NCBI GenBank assembly: GCA_007125475.1
Contig: SLDB01000282.1
Location: forward strand, 1 to 10,977
DNA from: Nitriliruptoraceae bacterium
GTDB taxonomy: Bacteria; Actinomycetota; Nitriliruptoria; Nitriliruptorales; Nitriliruptoraceae
Direction: 5' to 3'
Length of the DNA: 10,977 nucleotides
A model generated the notes under the pieces. The model ran no database searches. It saw nothing but the letters and a program-made list of their open reading frames with translations, and was not told the origin of the DNA. Below, piece after piece: positions 1 through 5,363 of this stretch (positions are counted from its first letter, which is position 1; every line of letters starts with the position of its first letter). A program made the translations under genes and the position numbers.

Positions 1-189
1 CTCCTCCTCGGCCTTCCGCTCCGCCTCGGTCTTGCCGAGGGACTCACGGAAGCGCGAGGCATCGGCGTCCGAGACGGACGACGAATGGCTCTTGGCTTCG
101 ATGCCGAGATCACCCAGGCGACGCAGGACCTCCCGATTGTGGAGACCGGTCTCCTTGGCCAACTCGTAGACGCGGACCTTGTTGCTCAC
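1..189 (-). CDS. infB: Translation initiation factor IF-2, N-terminal part (runs off window)
   Basis: Only the first 63 codons are present; the gene continues past base 1. The reading frame opens with GTG (187-189) and gives a protein starting SNKVRVYELAKETG, followed by REVLRRLGDLGIEAKSHSSS. This is the small helical IF2_N domain found at the start of many bacterial IF-2 proteins. Charged residues (TEAERKAEEE) then begin the variable linker that precedes the GTPase domains. IF-2 is the GTPase that places initiator fMet-tRNA on the 30S subunit and promotes joining of the 50S subunit; those domains lie outside the window. The start codon shares four bases (GTGA) with the ylxR stop, so translational coupling to ylxR is likely. 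The assignment rests on the N-terminal domain and on the conserved nusA-ylxR-infB order. Confidence 0.93.
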   Translation of the reverse strand, partial: MSNKVRVYELAKETGLHNREVLRRLGDLGIEAKSHSSSVSDADASRFRESLGKTEAERKAEEE

Positions 190-506
190 GCGTTCTCGCT
201 CCTCACGGTGCCCTCAGGCACCCGGTGGTCCACCACCATGGCGTACAGCTCGTCGAGCGCTGCGAGGCCCTCGGGGCCGACCGCGCCCCGGAGGGCGCGG
301 CGGAGTGCGGCTGCGTCACGTCGACGTGCCGACGCGATGCAACGGGGGTCGGGGCAGAGGTACGCCCCGCGGCCGGGGAGCCGATCGTACGGATCGGCGA
401 GCACCCCGGACGGGGTCCTCGCCACCCGCAGCAGCTCGTGCTTGGCACGAACCGCGCGGCATCCGATGCAGCTCCTCAGCGGCGCTCGTGGCGCGGTGCC
501 CGCCAA
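186..506 (-). CDS. ylxR: YlxR family RNA-binding protein (DUF448), possible RNase P modulator
   Basis: A 106-residue basic protein with the YlxR hallmarks: RSCIGCR (residues 11-17), then GRGAYLC (45-51) and a further Cys at 56, so C13/C16/C51/C56 could form a cysteine cluster. Family members are small RNA-binding proteins encoded between nusA and infB. In Firmicutes the protein (also called RnpM) has been linked to RNase P; the role in Actinobacteria is not established. The start is a TTG (504-506): an in-frame stop lies about 45 bases upstream, and no ATG or GTG occurs between that stop and the TTG. A good Shine-Dalgarno (GAGGAAG) sits 5 bases before the TTG. The stop overlaps the infB start by four bases. 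An 83-bp spacer separates it from nusA. Confidence 0.93.
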   Translation of the reverse strand: MAGTAPRAPLRSCIGCRAVRAKHELLRVARTPSGVLADPYDRLPGRGAYLCPDPRCIASARRRDAAALRRALRGAVGPEGLAALDELYAMVVDHRVPEGTVRSENA

Positions 507-511
507 GGGTA

Positions 512-518
512 CTTCCTC
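512..518 (-). promoter_or_regulatory. Ribosome binding site supporting the TTG start of ylxR
   Basis: GAGGAAG on the minus strand, 5 bases before TTG at 504-506. It decides the start: no ATG or GTG exists in frame between the preceding in-frame stop and this TTG. Confidence 0.7.
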
Positions 519-557
519 GCTCGTCGGTCGGGGGTCATGGGTCGGGGATCAGGGGGT

Positions 558-584
558 GCGCGACGCCGGGCGGCGCCGACGCGC
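558..584 (-). terminator. Weak hairpin just after the nusA stop
   Basis: GCGCG (558-562) pairs with CGCGC (580-584), and inside it CGCC (564-567) pairs with GGCG (572-575) around a 4-base loop. It begins 5 bases after the nusA stop codon and has no U-tract. In sequence this GC-rich, short stems like this arise by chance. It could attenuate transcription between nusA and ylxR or mean nothing. Confidence 0.25.
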
Positions 585-589
585 CGGTG

Positions 590-1777
590 TCAGGCCGGGG
601 GGTGCTGCACGGGCAGATCGGTCGGTGCGGCGTCCGGATCGGCGCTGGCGACGTCGTCGGATTCGTCCTCGAGCGCCGAGCGGCGGACCGCCTCGGCCGA
701 CTCGAACGCCGCCTCGATCGCCTTCGCGCCCTCGTCGGAGAGCGGGTTGCCGTACTCGTCGATGAGGCCGGCCTCGAACGCCTCCTGGAAGGCACGCTGC
801 TCCTCGGCGAACTGCGTCTCGGACTTGATGTCGATCCGCCATCCGGTGAGCCGGGCGGCCAGCCTCGCGTTCTGCCCCTCGCGGCCGATCGCCAGCGAGA
901 GCTGGTAGTCGGGGACGACGACGAGCGCGGTGCCGTCCTCGGGGTACAGATACACCTGCGAGACCTTCGCCGGCGACAGGGCGTTGCCGACCAACTGCTC
1001 CGGCTCGTCCGCCCAGCGGACGATGTCGATGCGCTCCATCTCCTCGGCGTGCAACTCCTTCTGGACCCCCCGCGCCCGCTGCCCGGCCGGACCGACGCAG
1101 GCCCCGACCGGGTCGACGTCCGGGTCGTGTGAGACCACCGCCACCTTCGTGCGGTGACCTGCCTCCCGGGCGATCCCCTTGATCTCGACGATCCCCTCCT
1201 CGATCTCGGGGACCTCGAGCGCGAACAACCCCACCACCAGCGCCGGGTGCGTCCGTGAGGCGACGATCTGGGCGCCGCGGAGTTGCTTGCGCACCTCGAT
1301 CACCACCGCCCGGGTGTGCGCGCCGTGTTCGAGACGTTCGTTGGGGACCTGCTCGGAGTACGGGAGCAACGCCTCGGTCCGGCCGAGCTCGACGAGGGTG
1401 ACGTTGTTCTGCTGACTCACCGTCCCGGCGATGATGTCGCCCTCGCGCCCCACGAACTCCCCGTAGGTCGCCTCGCGTTCGGCCTCACGGAGGCGTTGGA
1501 GGAGGACCTGCTTCGCGGTCTGCGCCACGATCCGCCCGAAGTCCTTCGGTTCCTCGCGCCACTCGGTGACGACGTTGCCGTCGTCGTCGAGTTCCTGGGC
1601 GTACAGCGTCACCTCGCCGGTGGTGCGGTCGACGGTGACCCGCGCCTCGTCAGCGGTGGCCTGGGCCGAGCGCTTGTACGCGGAGGCCATGGCGTTCTCG
1701 AACGCCTCGACGACCGTGAGGAAGTCGATGCTCTTGTCGCGCTCGATCTGACGCAGCGCGTCGATGTCGATCTTCAC
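590..1777 (-). CDS. nusA: Transcription termination/antitermination factor NusA
   Basis: A 395-residue NusA. Domains in order: N-terminal RNA polymerase-binding domain (about 1-105, MKIDIDALRQIERDK at the start), S1 domain (about 108-175, GDIIAGTV... ELGRTEALLP), KH1 (about 180-260, GACVGPAGQRAR at 225-236, IDIVRW at 250-255) and KH2 (about 262-325, SLAIGREGQNARLAARLTGW). Both KH loops (GPAG, GREG) are intact. The protein binds RNA polymerase and nascent RNA and controls pausing, termination and antitermination. The GTG start at 1777 is preceded by a perfect AGGAGG (1784-1789) at 6 bases. Two differences from the usual form are visible. The segment ELHAEEMERIDIV in KH1 is a few residues longer than the usual EL-GE-KIDIV. 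After KH2 there is a tail of about 70 mostly acidic residues rather than the E. coli acidic repeats. It lies 18 bp after rimP. Confidence 0.97.
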   Translation of the reverse strand: MKIDIDALRQIERDKSIDFLTVVEAFENAMASAYKRSAQATADEARVTVDRTTGEVTLYAQELDDDGNVVTEWREEPKDFGRIVAQTAKQVLLQRLREAEREATYGEFVGREGDIIAGTVSQQNNVTLVELGRTEALLPYSEQVPNERLEHGAHTRAVVIEVRKQLRGAQIVASRTHPALVVGLFALEVPEIEEGIVEIKGIAREAGHRTKVAVVSHDPDVDPVGACVGPAGQRARGVQKELHAEEMERIDIVRWADEPEQLVGNALSPAKVSQVYLYPEDGTALVVVPDYQLSLAIGREGQNARLAARLTGWRIDIKSETQFAEEQRAFQEAFEAGLIDEYGNPLSDEGAKAIEAAFESAEAVRRSALEDESDDVASADPDAAPTDLPVQHPPA

Positions 1778-1795
1778 CTCGAGCCTCCTGTGTGG

Positions 1796-2278
1796 TCACC
1801 ACGGCAGCACGACCTGGGCGTGCTCGATCTCCCCGAGGGGGATCACGAGCTCGTCTCGGTCGTGGCGCAGCGTGATATCGATGTGCGACGCGGACGTCAG
1901 CTCGCCGGTGAACGACGTGACCTCACCGTCGACGATGCGCTGGACGCGCACGTCCCGCCCCACGTTCCGGGCGAAGTCCCGAGGGCGTTCCAACGGGCGG
2001 TCGGCACCCGGTGAGGTCACCTCGAGGGTGTACCCACCGTCGATCGGGTCCCGCTCGTCGAGGACGGCCGAGACCCGTCGCGACAGATCGGCGATCACGT
2101 CGATGTCGAGCGCCGCGTCGGCGTCGAGCTCGCGTGCATCGGCGGTGATCCGCACCAGGCGGCGCCCACCGGTGCCACGGACCGTGACGTCGAGGACCTC
2201 GACCCCGAGCTGCTCGGCGATCGGTGCGGCGAGGTCGTGGACAGCCGCGGCGAGTTCGTCGTGCGCCTCGTCGGTCAC
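1796..2278 (-). CDS. rimP: Ribosome maturation factor RimP
   Basis: A 160-residue protein of normal RimP length. Conserved core: LVRITAD (41-47), then a DID acidic patch (58-60), SRRVSAVLDE (66-75) and the signature YTLEVTSPGADRPL (83-96) followed by DF, with a C-terminal SH3-like part ending in PLGEIEHAQVVLPW. RimP assists assembly of the 30S subunit. I place the start at GTG 2278 because AGGAGG (2286-2291) stands 7 bases before it. The frame stays open upstream to an ATG at 2413, but the extra 45 residues are Arg/Pro/Gly-rich, lack any RimP motif and have no good ribosome binding site. It is the first gene of the rimP-nusA-ylxR-infB unit. Confidence 0.95.
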   Translation of the reverse strand: MTDEAHDELAAAVHDLAAPIAEQLGVEVLDVTVRGTGGRRLVRITADARELDADAALDIDVIADLSRRVSAVLDERDPIDGGYTLEVTSPGADRPLERPRDFARNVGRDVRVQRIVDGEVTSFTGELTSASHIDITLRHDRDELVIPLGEIEHAQVVLPW

Positions 2279-2285
2279 CGCCACA

Positions 2286-2291
2286 CCTCCT
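2286..2291 (-). promoter_or_regulatory. Ribosome binding site deciding the rimP start
   Basis: AGGAGG on the minus strand, 7 bases before GTG at 2278. A second GTG at 2284 is too close to this site to be used efficiently. Confidence 0.75.
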
Positions 2292-2383
2292 CGTCGGCTT
2301 GGGCTTCGCTCGGTCCGCGTCCTCCCGTCGTCGGCGACGACCCGGGCGGCACCCGTGCCGTGTGCACGTCTGCCCCACGTCAA

Positions 2384-2407
2384 CGGCCGGCCCCAACGGG
2401 CCGGCCG
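2384..2407 (-). repeat. Perfect 10-bp inverted repeat, 4-base loop, in the rimP leader
   Basis: Bases 2384-2393 pair without mismatch with 2398-2407, all G-C pairs; the loop is GTTG on the minus strand. It is the strongest simple hairpin in the window and lies 105 bases before the rimP start. There is no U-tract after it (TTGACGTGGG follows). It could be a late ispG terminator, an attenuator stem or a structural element of the leader. Confidence 0.6.
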
Positions 2408-2475
2408 CCGCATCGGACGTCAGCTGTCGGTCACGCCTGTCTTCGCCGTGGGCGGGTCGTCACGTCCGTCGGTCC

Positions 2476-2493
2476 GCCGGGGTCGTCCCCGGC
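2476..2493 (-). repeat. 7-bp inverted repeat, 4-base loop, in the rimP leader
   Basis: GCCGGGG pairs perfectly with CCCCGGC around ACGA (minus strand). It is the second stem of the proposed rimP leader. Confidence 0.45.
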
Positions 2494-2502
2494 CCGAACG
2501 CG

Positions 2503-2530
2503 GCGCAGCGGGCCGTCAGGCCCGCCGCAC
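2503..2530 (-). repeat. 12-bp hairpin at the predicted 5' end of the rimP transcript
   Basis: On the minus-strand RNA, GCGGGCC (2519-2525) pairs with GGCCCGC (2508-2514) around a UGAC loop. The stem extends by five more pairs (two of them G-U) to 2503/2530. It would begin 1-3 nt after the start point predicted from the -10 box at 2539-2544, so the RNA would fold at its 5' end as soon as it emerges. Confidence 0.5.
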
Positions 2531-2538
2531 TCCCTGGG

Positions 2539-2568
2539 AGCCTACCACGCGGCGGACACCCCTGCCAC
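2539..2568 (-). promoter_or_regulatory. Candidate promoter for rimP-nusA-ylxR-infB
   Basis: The minus strand reads TAGGCT (2539-2544) as a -10 box of the TANNNT type. Eighteen bases upstream is GTGGCA (2563-2568), which matches 4 of 6 bases of TTGACA. TA dinucleotides are scarce here, and the box lies in the only long non-coding gap of the window. The predicted start is near 2532. Confidence 0.45.
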
Positions 2569-2599
2569 GGCCCCGGGGGCGCAGCGGAGCCCGGCGACG

Positions 2600-2625
2600 G
2601 ACCCGGCCGACGGCGCGTCCGGGTC
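2600..2625 (-). terminator. Hairpin starting inside the ispG stop codon
   Basis: GACCCGG (2600-2606) pairs perfectly with CCGGGTC (2619-2625), 7 bp with a 12-base loop. The 5' arm on the RNA uses the last two bases of the ispG TGA. There is no U-tract. High-GC actinobacteria often have terminator-like hairpins without one, but a 7-bp stem with a long loop is also expected by chance at moderate frequency. Confidence 0.35.
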
Positions 2626-3799
2626 AGGCCACGACCGGGGAGCCCTCCCCCCGCTCGGCACGGATCTCGGCGGCCATCTCGGTGGCGTAGTGCACCAACG
2701 CCTCGACGATGTCCTCCTCCCGGACCGTGGCGATCTTCACGCCCTTCTGGATGATGTCGCCCTTGCCGTTCCCGGCAGCGACCCCCAGGTCGGCCTCGCG
2801 GGCCTCCCCGGGCCCGTTCACCACGCACCCCATCACCGCGACGCGCAGCGGTGCGTCGATCCCCTCCAGGCCCTGCTGGACGTCCTCGGCCAGCGTCCAG
2901 ACATCCACCTGGGCCCGGCCACACGACGGGCACGAGACGACGTCCAGGCCGCGCTCACGCAGGTGCAGCGCCTCCAGGATCGCGATCCCGGCCTTGACCT
3001 CCTCGACCGGATCCGCCGACAGCGAGACGCGGATCGTGTCCCCGATCCCCTCGGCCAGCAGGGTCCCGATCCCCACCGACGACTTGATCGACCCGGTGTG
3101 CAGCGGCCCGGCTTCGGTGACCCCCAGGTGCAGCGGGTAGTCGGTGCGGTCGGCCAACAACCGGTAGGTCTGGATCATCACCCACGGGTCCGAGTGCTTC
3201 ACGGAGATCTTCGTGTCGCCGAAACCGACGTCCTCCAACAGTCGGACCTCGCGGAGCGCGGACTCGACCATCGCCTGCGGCGTCGGTCCCCCGAACTCGG
3301 CGAGGACGTCGTCCTCCAGCGACCCGCCGTTCACCCCGATCCGGATCGCGACCCCGGCGTCGGCCGCCATCTCCCCGAGCAGCGCCACCTTGTCGTGCTT
3401 CTTGATGTTCCCCGGGTTGATGCGCACCCCCGCGCAACCCGCCTCGATCGCCATCACCGCGTACTTCCACTGGAAGTGGATGTCGGCGATGAGTGGGATA
3501 CGGGCGTGCTCGGCGATGTAGGCCAGCGCCTCGGCGTCCTCGCGTCGCGGCACCGCGACGCGGACCGCGTCGGCCCCGGCGGCCTGCGCGGCCGCGATGG
3601 CCTGCAGGGTGAGGTCGGCCTCGTGCGTCGGCGTCACCGTCATCGTCTGCACGCTCACGGGCGCCCCACCCCCGACGTCGAGGGGGCCGAGGCGGATACG
3701 CCGGGTCGGACGGCGAACCGGGCCGTCCACCCCGCCGGAGACGGATGGCGCGGACCCGACGATCGGGAGCGAGGCCCCCGTGGGAGGTGAGGTGGTCAC
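2624..3799 (-). CDS. ispG: 4-hydroxy-3-methylbut-2-enyl diphosphate synthase (IspG/GcpE)
   Basis: A 391-residue iron-sulfur enzyme of the MEP isoprenoid pathway. It converts 2-C-methyl-D-erythritol 2,4-cyclodiphosphate (MEcPP) to HMBPP. The N-terminal barrel shows SVQTMTVTPT (49-58), ADIHFQWKYA (105-114), AGCAGVRINPGNIK (120-133) and KISVKHSD (197-204). The C-terminal [4Fe-4S] part has SCPSCGR (C290, C293) and MGCVVNGPGE (C325, E332), so all ligands known in the family are present. The start is GTG 3799, with AGGAGG 5 bases before it. The frame is open further upstream (to 3880) but those residues are not conserved in type, and the first 30 residues after GTG already look like a loose N-terminal tail. 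It stands 97 bp after rseP and probably has its own promoter. Confidence 0.97.
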   Translation of the reverse strand: MTTSPPTGASLPIVGSAPSVSGGVDGPVRRPTRRIRLGPLDVGGGAPVSVQTMTVTPTHEADLTLQAIAAAQAAGADAVRVAVPRREDAEALAYIAEHARIPLIADIHFQWKYAVMAIEAGCAGVRINPGNIKKHDKVALLGEMAADAGVAIRIGVNGGSLEDDVLAEFGGPTPQAMVESALREVRLLEDVGFGDTKISVKHSDPWVMIQTYRLLADRTDYPLHLGVTEAGPLHTGSIKSSVGIGTLLAEGIGDTIRVSLSADPVEEVKAGIAILEALHLRERGLDVVSCPSCGRAQVDVWTLAEDVQQGLEGIDAPLRVAVMGCVVNGPGEAREADLGVAAGNGKGDIIQKGVKIATVREEDIVEALVHYATEMAAEIRAERGEGSPVVA

Positions 3800-3804
3800 A
3801 GCGG

Positions 3805-3810
3805 CCTCCT
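3805..3810 (-). promoter_or_regulatory. Ribosome binding site deciding the ispG start
   Basis: AGGAGG on the minus strand, 5 bases before GTG at 3797-3799. It favours this start over those further upstream in the same frame. Confidence 0.75.
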
Positions 3811-3857
3811 GTGCACGGTGGACGACACCGTTGGCCGGGCGGGCCGTCGCCCCCGGA

Positions 3858-3863
3858 AGGCTA
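3858..3863 (-). promoter_or_regulatory. Candidate -10 box for ispG
   Basis: TAGCCT on the minus strand, 8 bases after the rseP hairpin. It would start transcription near 3851 and give a leader of about 52 nt. No recognisable -35 element lies 16-19 bases upstream, so this rests on the hexamer and its position only. Confidence 0.3.
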
Positions 3864-3871
3864 CCGCCCGC

Positions 3872-3897
3872 AGCCGGCACCGTCCGGTGGGCCGGCT
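3872..3897 (-). terminator. Hairpin overlapping the rseP stop codon
   Basis: AGCCGG (3872-3877) pairs with CCGGCT (3892-3897). The stem continues with CACC (3878-3881) against GGTG (3886-3889) across a 2-base bulge: 10 pairs with a 4-base loop. The RNA arm begins at the final A of the rseP TGA. There is no U-tract. It probably separates rlmN-dxr-rseP from ispG. Confidence 0.5.
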
Positions 3898-5363
3898 CAC
3901 AGACGCAGCGGGTCGCGGATGTCCAGCCACAGCGTGGTGACCACGACCAGCAGCAGGACCCCGATCACCGGGACGGCGACGGCGGTGATCGCCCGGGGGT
4001 CGACGGCGAAGTCCTGTGGCCGGCCGCGGAGACGCCGCACGACGTTCCCGGCCTTCTCGATCGCGGTCACGGCGAGGTGTCCGCCGTCGAACGGCGGCAG
4101 CGGCACCAGGTTGAGGATGAACAGGAACGTGTTGACGTACGCCAGCAGCAACAGCAGCGAGAACAACCCCACCGCACCACCGGCCTCGGCGGTCTGACCG
4201 GCGAGGTTCGCGATCCCGATCACCGAGACCACCCCCTCCGGGTCGCGCTCCTGGGCGCCGATCGTGGTCGAGACCAGCCCACCGAGCCCTTCCGGGCTGA
4301 ACACCATCACCAGCCCCTGCACGCTGGCACCGAGCATCGGCACGACCCCACCGACCGGCTGGGCCTCAGACCCCCGCAACGCACCTGCCGCGGCCTCGAC
4401 GGTCGTCAACCGCTCGGTCACCGGTAACGGGGCGTACCCGGCGACGCCGACCTCCTCGCCCGTGTCGGGATCGGTGTCGGTGCTCGGTTCGAGGACGAGC
4501 TCCGTCTCGGCCCCGTCGCGCTCGATCAGCAGGGTCGTCGGCTGGCCGGGGCGGTCGCGGATCACGTCCCGGAGGGTGAAGAAGTCGTCCGACACGACGT
4601 CCTCGACGGCGAGGATGACGTCTCCGGCGCGCAGCCCCGCCTGTTCGGCCGGGGAGTCCTCGACGACGGCGGCGACCTCGGTGCCCACCTCGCCGGTGGG
4701 GAGCGGGGTGGCGAGGTAGGCGACGAACATCAGGCCGAACGCGATGAACAGGTGGGTCACCGGTCCGGCGAACACCGCCACCGCCCGCTGCCAGGGGGGC
4801 CGGTCGCCGTAGAACCTCCCGGCGTCCCCACGGTGCAGCCGCCACGCCAGGTCACCGACCCGTGCCGGGTCTCCGACCTCGGTGACCAGGATCTCGGTGA
4901 GCTGGCCCCGGGCCTCGCCCAGGGCAGGCTCACCGTCGTCGGGGGCCAACGCCGCCCGGGTGCGGCGCACGATCCGGTCGGCGAGTGGCGCAGGGGTCCC
5001 CCGCTCGGCGAGCGCCGTCGCGAGACGTTCGAACGTGGCCTCGCCGAACCCGGCGTCGACGCCGGCGTCGCGGCGGTCGGCCGCCAGCGCCGCCGGTGCC
5101 AGGACCTCGTCGACGAGCGGGGGGCGGCGTTCGTCGAGCGGGGTCATCCCCCGGATCGAGACGAACCCCCCCAGCGGGAACGCCTTCACCCCGTACTCGG
5201 TCTCGCCGCGCCGGGTCGACCACAGCGTCGGCCCGAACCCGACGAAGTAGCGATCCGCCCGCATCCCGAAGAGCTTGGCGGCGACGAGGTGCCCGAGCTC
5301 GTGGACGAGGATCGCCCCGATGATGACGACGACGAACGTCACGATCGCCAGTGCCGGGGTCAT
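3897..5363 (-). CDS. rseP: Site-2 intramembrane metalloprotease, RseP/Rip1 type (M50), with an insert
   Basis: A 488-residue membrane protease; mycobacterial Rip1 is about 404. TM1 (about 5-30) holds the zinc site HELGH (21-25). RYFVGFGPTLWSTRRGETEYGVKAFPLGGF (39-67, a contiguous match to the family) follows. A second segment at 195-219 includes FAGPVTHLF, then a PDZ domain (about 223-290), a segment near 397-420 with PLPPFDGGH (third ligand D426), and a last segment at 461-482. Such proteases cut anti-sigma factors and other membrane proteins within the membrane. About 105 residues (77-183) are inserted between the TM1 region and the second segment. The usual GPxxN is GPxxH here. ATG 5363 is chosen because it overlaps the dxr stop as ATGA; a GTG at 5381 would add six residues. 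It may be called rip1 in actinobacterial usage. Confidence 0.95.
   Translation of the reverse strand: MTPALAIVTFVVVIIGAILVHELGHLVAAKLFGMRADRYFVGFGPTLWSTRRGETEYGVKAFPLGGFVSIRGMTPLDERRPPLVDEVLAPAALAADRRDAGVDAGFGEATFERLATALAERGTPAPLADRIVRRTRAALAPDDGEPALGEARGQLTEILVTEVGDPARVGDLAWRLHRGDAGRFYGDRPPWQRAVAVFAGPVTHLFIAFGLMFVAYLATPLPTGEVGTEVAAVVEDSPAEQAGLRAGDVILAVEDVVSDDFFTLRDVIRDRPGQPTTLLIERDGAETELVLEPSTDTDPDTGEEVGVAGYAPLPVTERLTTVEAAAGALRGSEAQPVGGVVPMLGASVQGLVMVFSPEGLGGLVSTTIGAQERDPEGVVSVIGIANLAGQTAEAGGAVGLFSLLLLLAYVNTFLFILNLVPLPPFDGGHLAVTAIEKAGNVVRRLRGRPQDFAVDPRAITAVAVPVIGVLLLVVVTTLWLDIRDPLRL

Larger units (their letters stand above)
2279..2532 (-). promoter_or_regulatory. Long, hairpin-rich 5' leader of the rimP-nusA-ylxR-infB operon
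   Basis: The 345-bp gap between ispG and rimP has no convincing gene. If transcription starts near 2532 (see the -10 box at 2539-2544), the leader is about 254 nt. In the order of transcription it can form hairpins at 2503-2530, 2476-2493, 2384-2407, 2347-2360 (5 bp, CGGCA/TGCCG) and 2324-2346 (GTCGTC/GACGAC plus CCC/GGG across a 2-base bulge). The rimP Shine-Dalgarno lies 33 bases after the last of these. nusA operons are autoregulated in E. coli, so a regulatory leader here is plausible, but the function is inference. No tRNA or riboswitch that I recognise is present. Confidence 0.5.

Noticed and set aside
2355..2383. TTGACG (minus strand, 2378-2383) as a -35 element for rimP
   Set aside because: A good hexamer, but 17-19 bases downstream there is only CGGCAC-like sequence with no TANNNT, so no promoter can be supported.
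2279..2413. 45-residue N-terminal extension of rimP from an ATG at 2413
   Set aside because: No ribosome binding site at 2413, no RimP-like sequence, and a strong AGGAGG points to GTG 2278; the extension would also run through the 10-bp hairpin.
2237..3790. 517-codon open frame on the plus strand opposite ispG
   Set aside because: It is antisense to a complete, motif-bearing ispG, has Arg/Asp/Gly/His-rich composition without a recognisable domain, and is the expected shadow of third-position GC in the minus-strand gene.
3597..4427. 276-codon plus-strand frame with a His/Gln/Asp-rich run across the ispG-rseP junction
   Set aside because: The low-complexity run is the antisense reading of the hydrophobic Leu/Val-rich membrane segment of rseP, not a real repeat protein.
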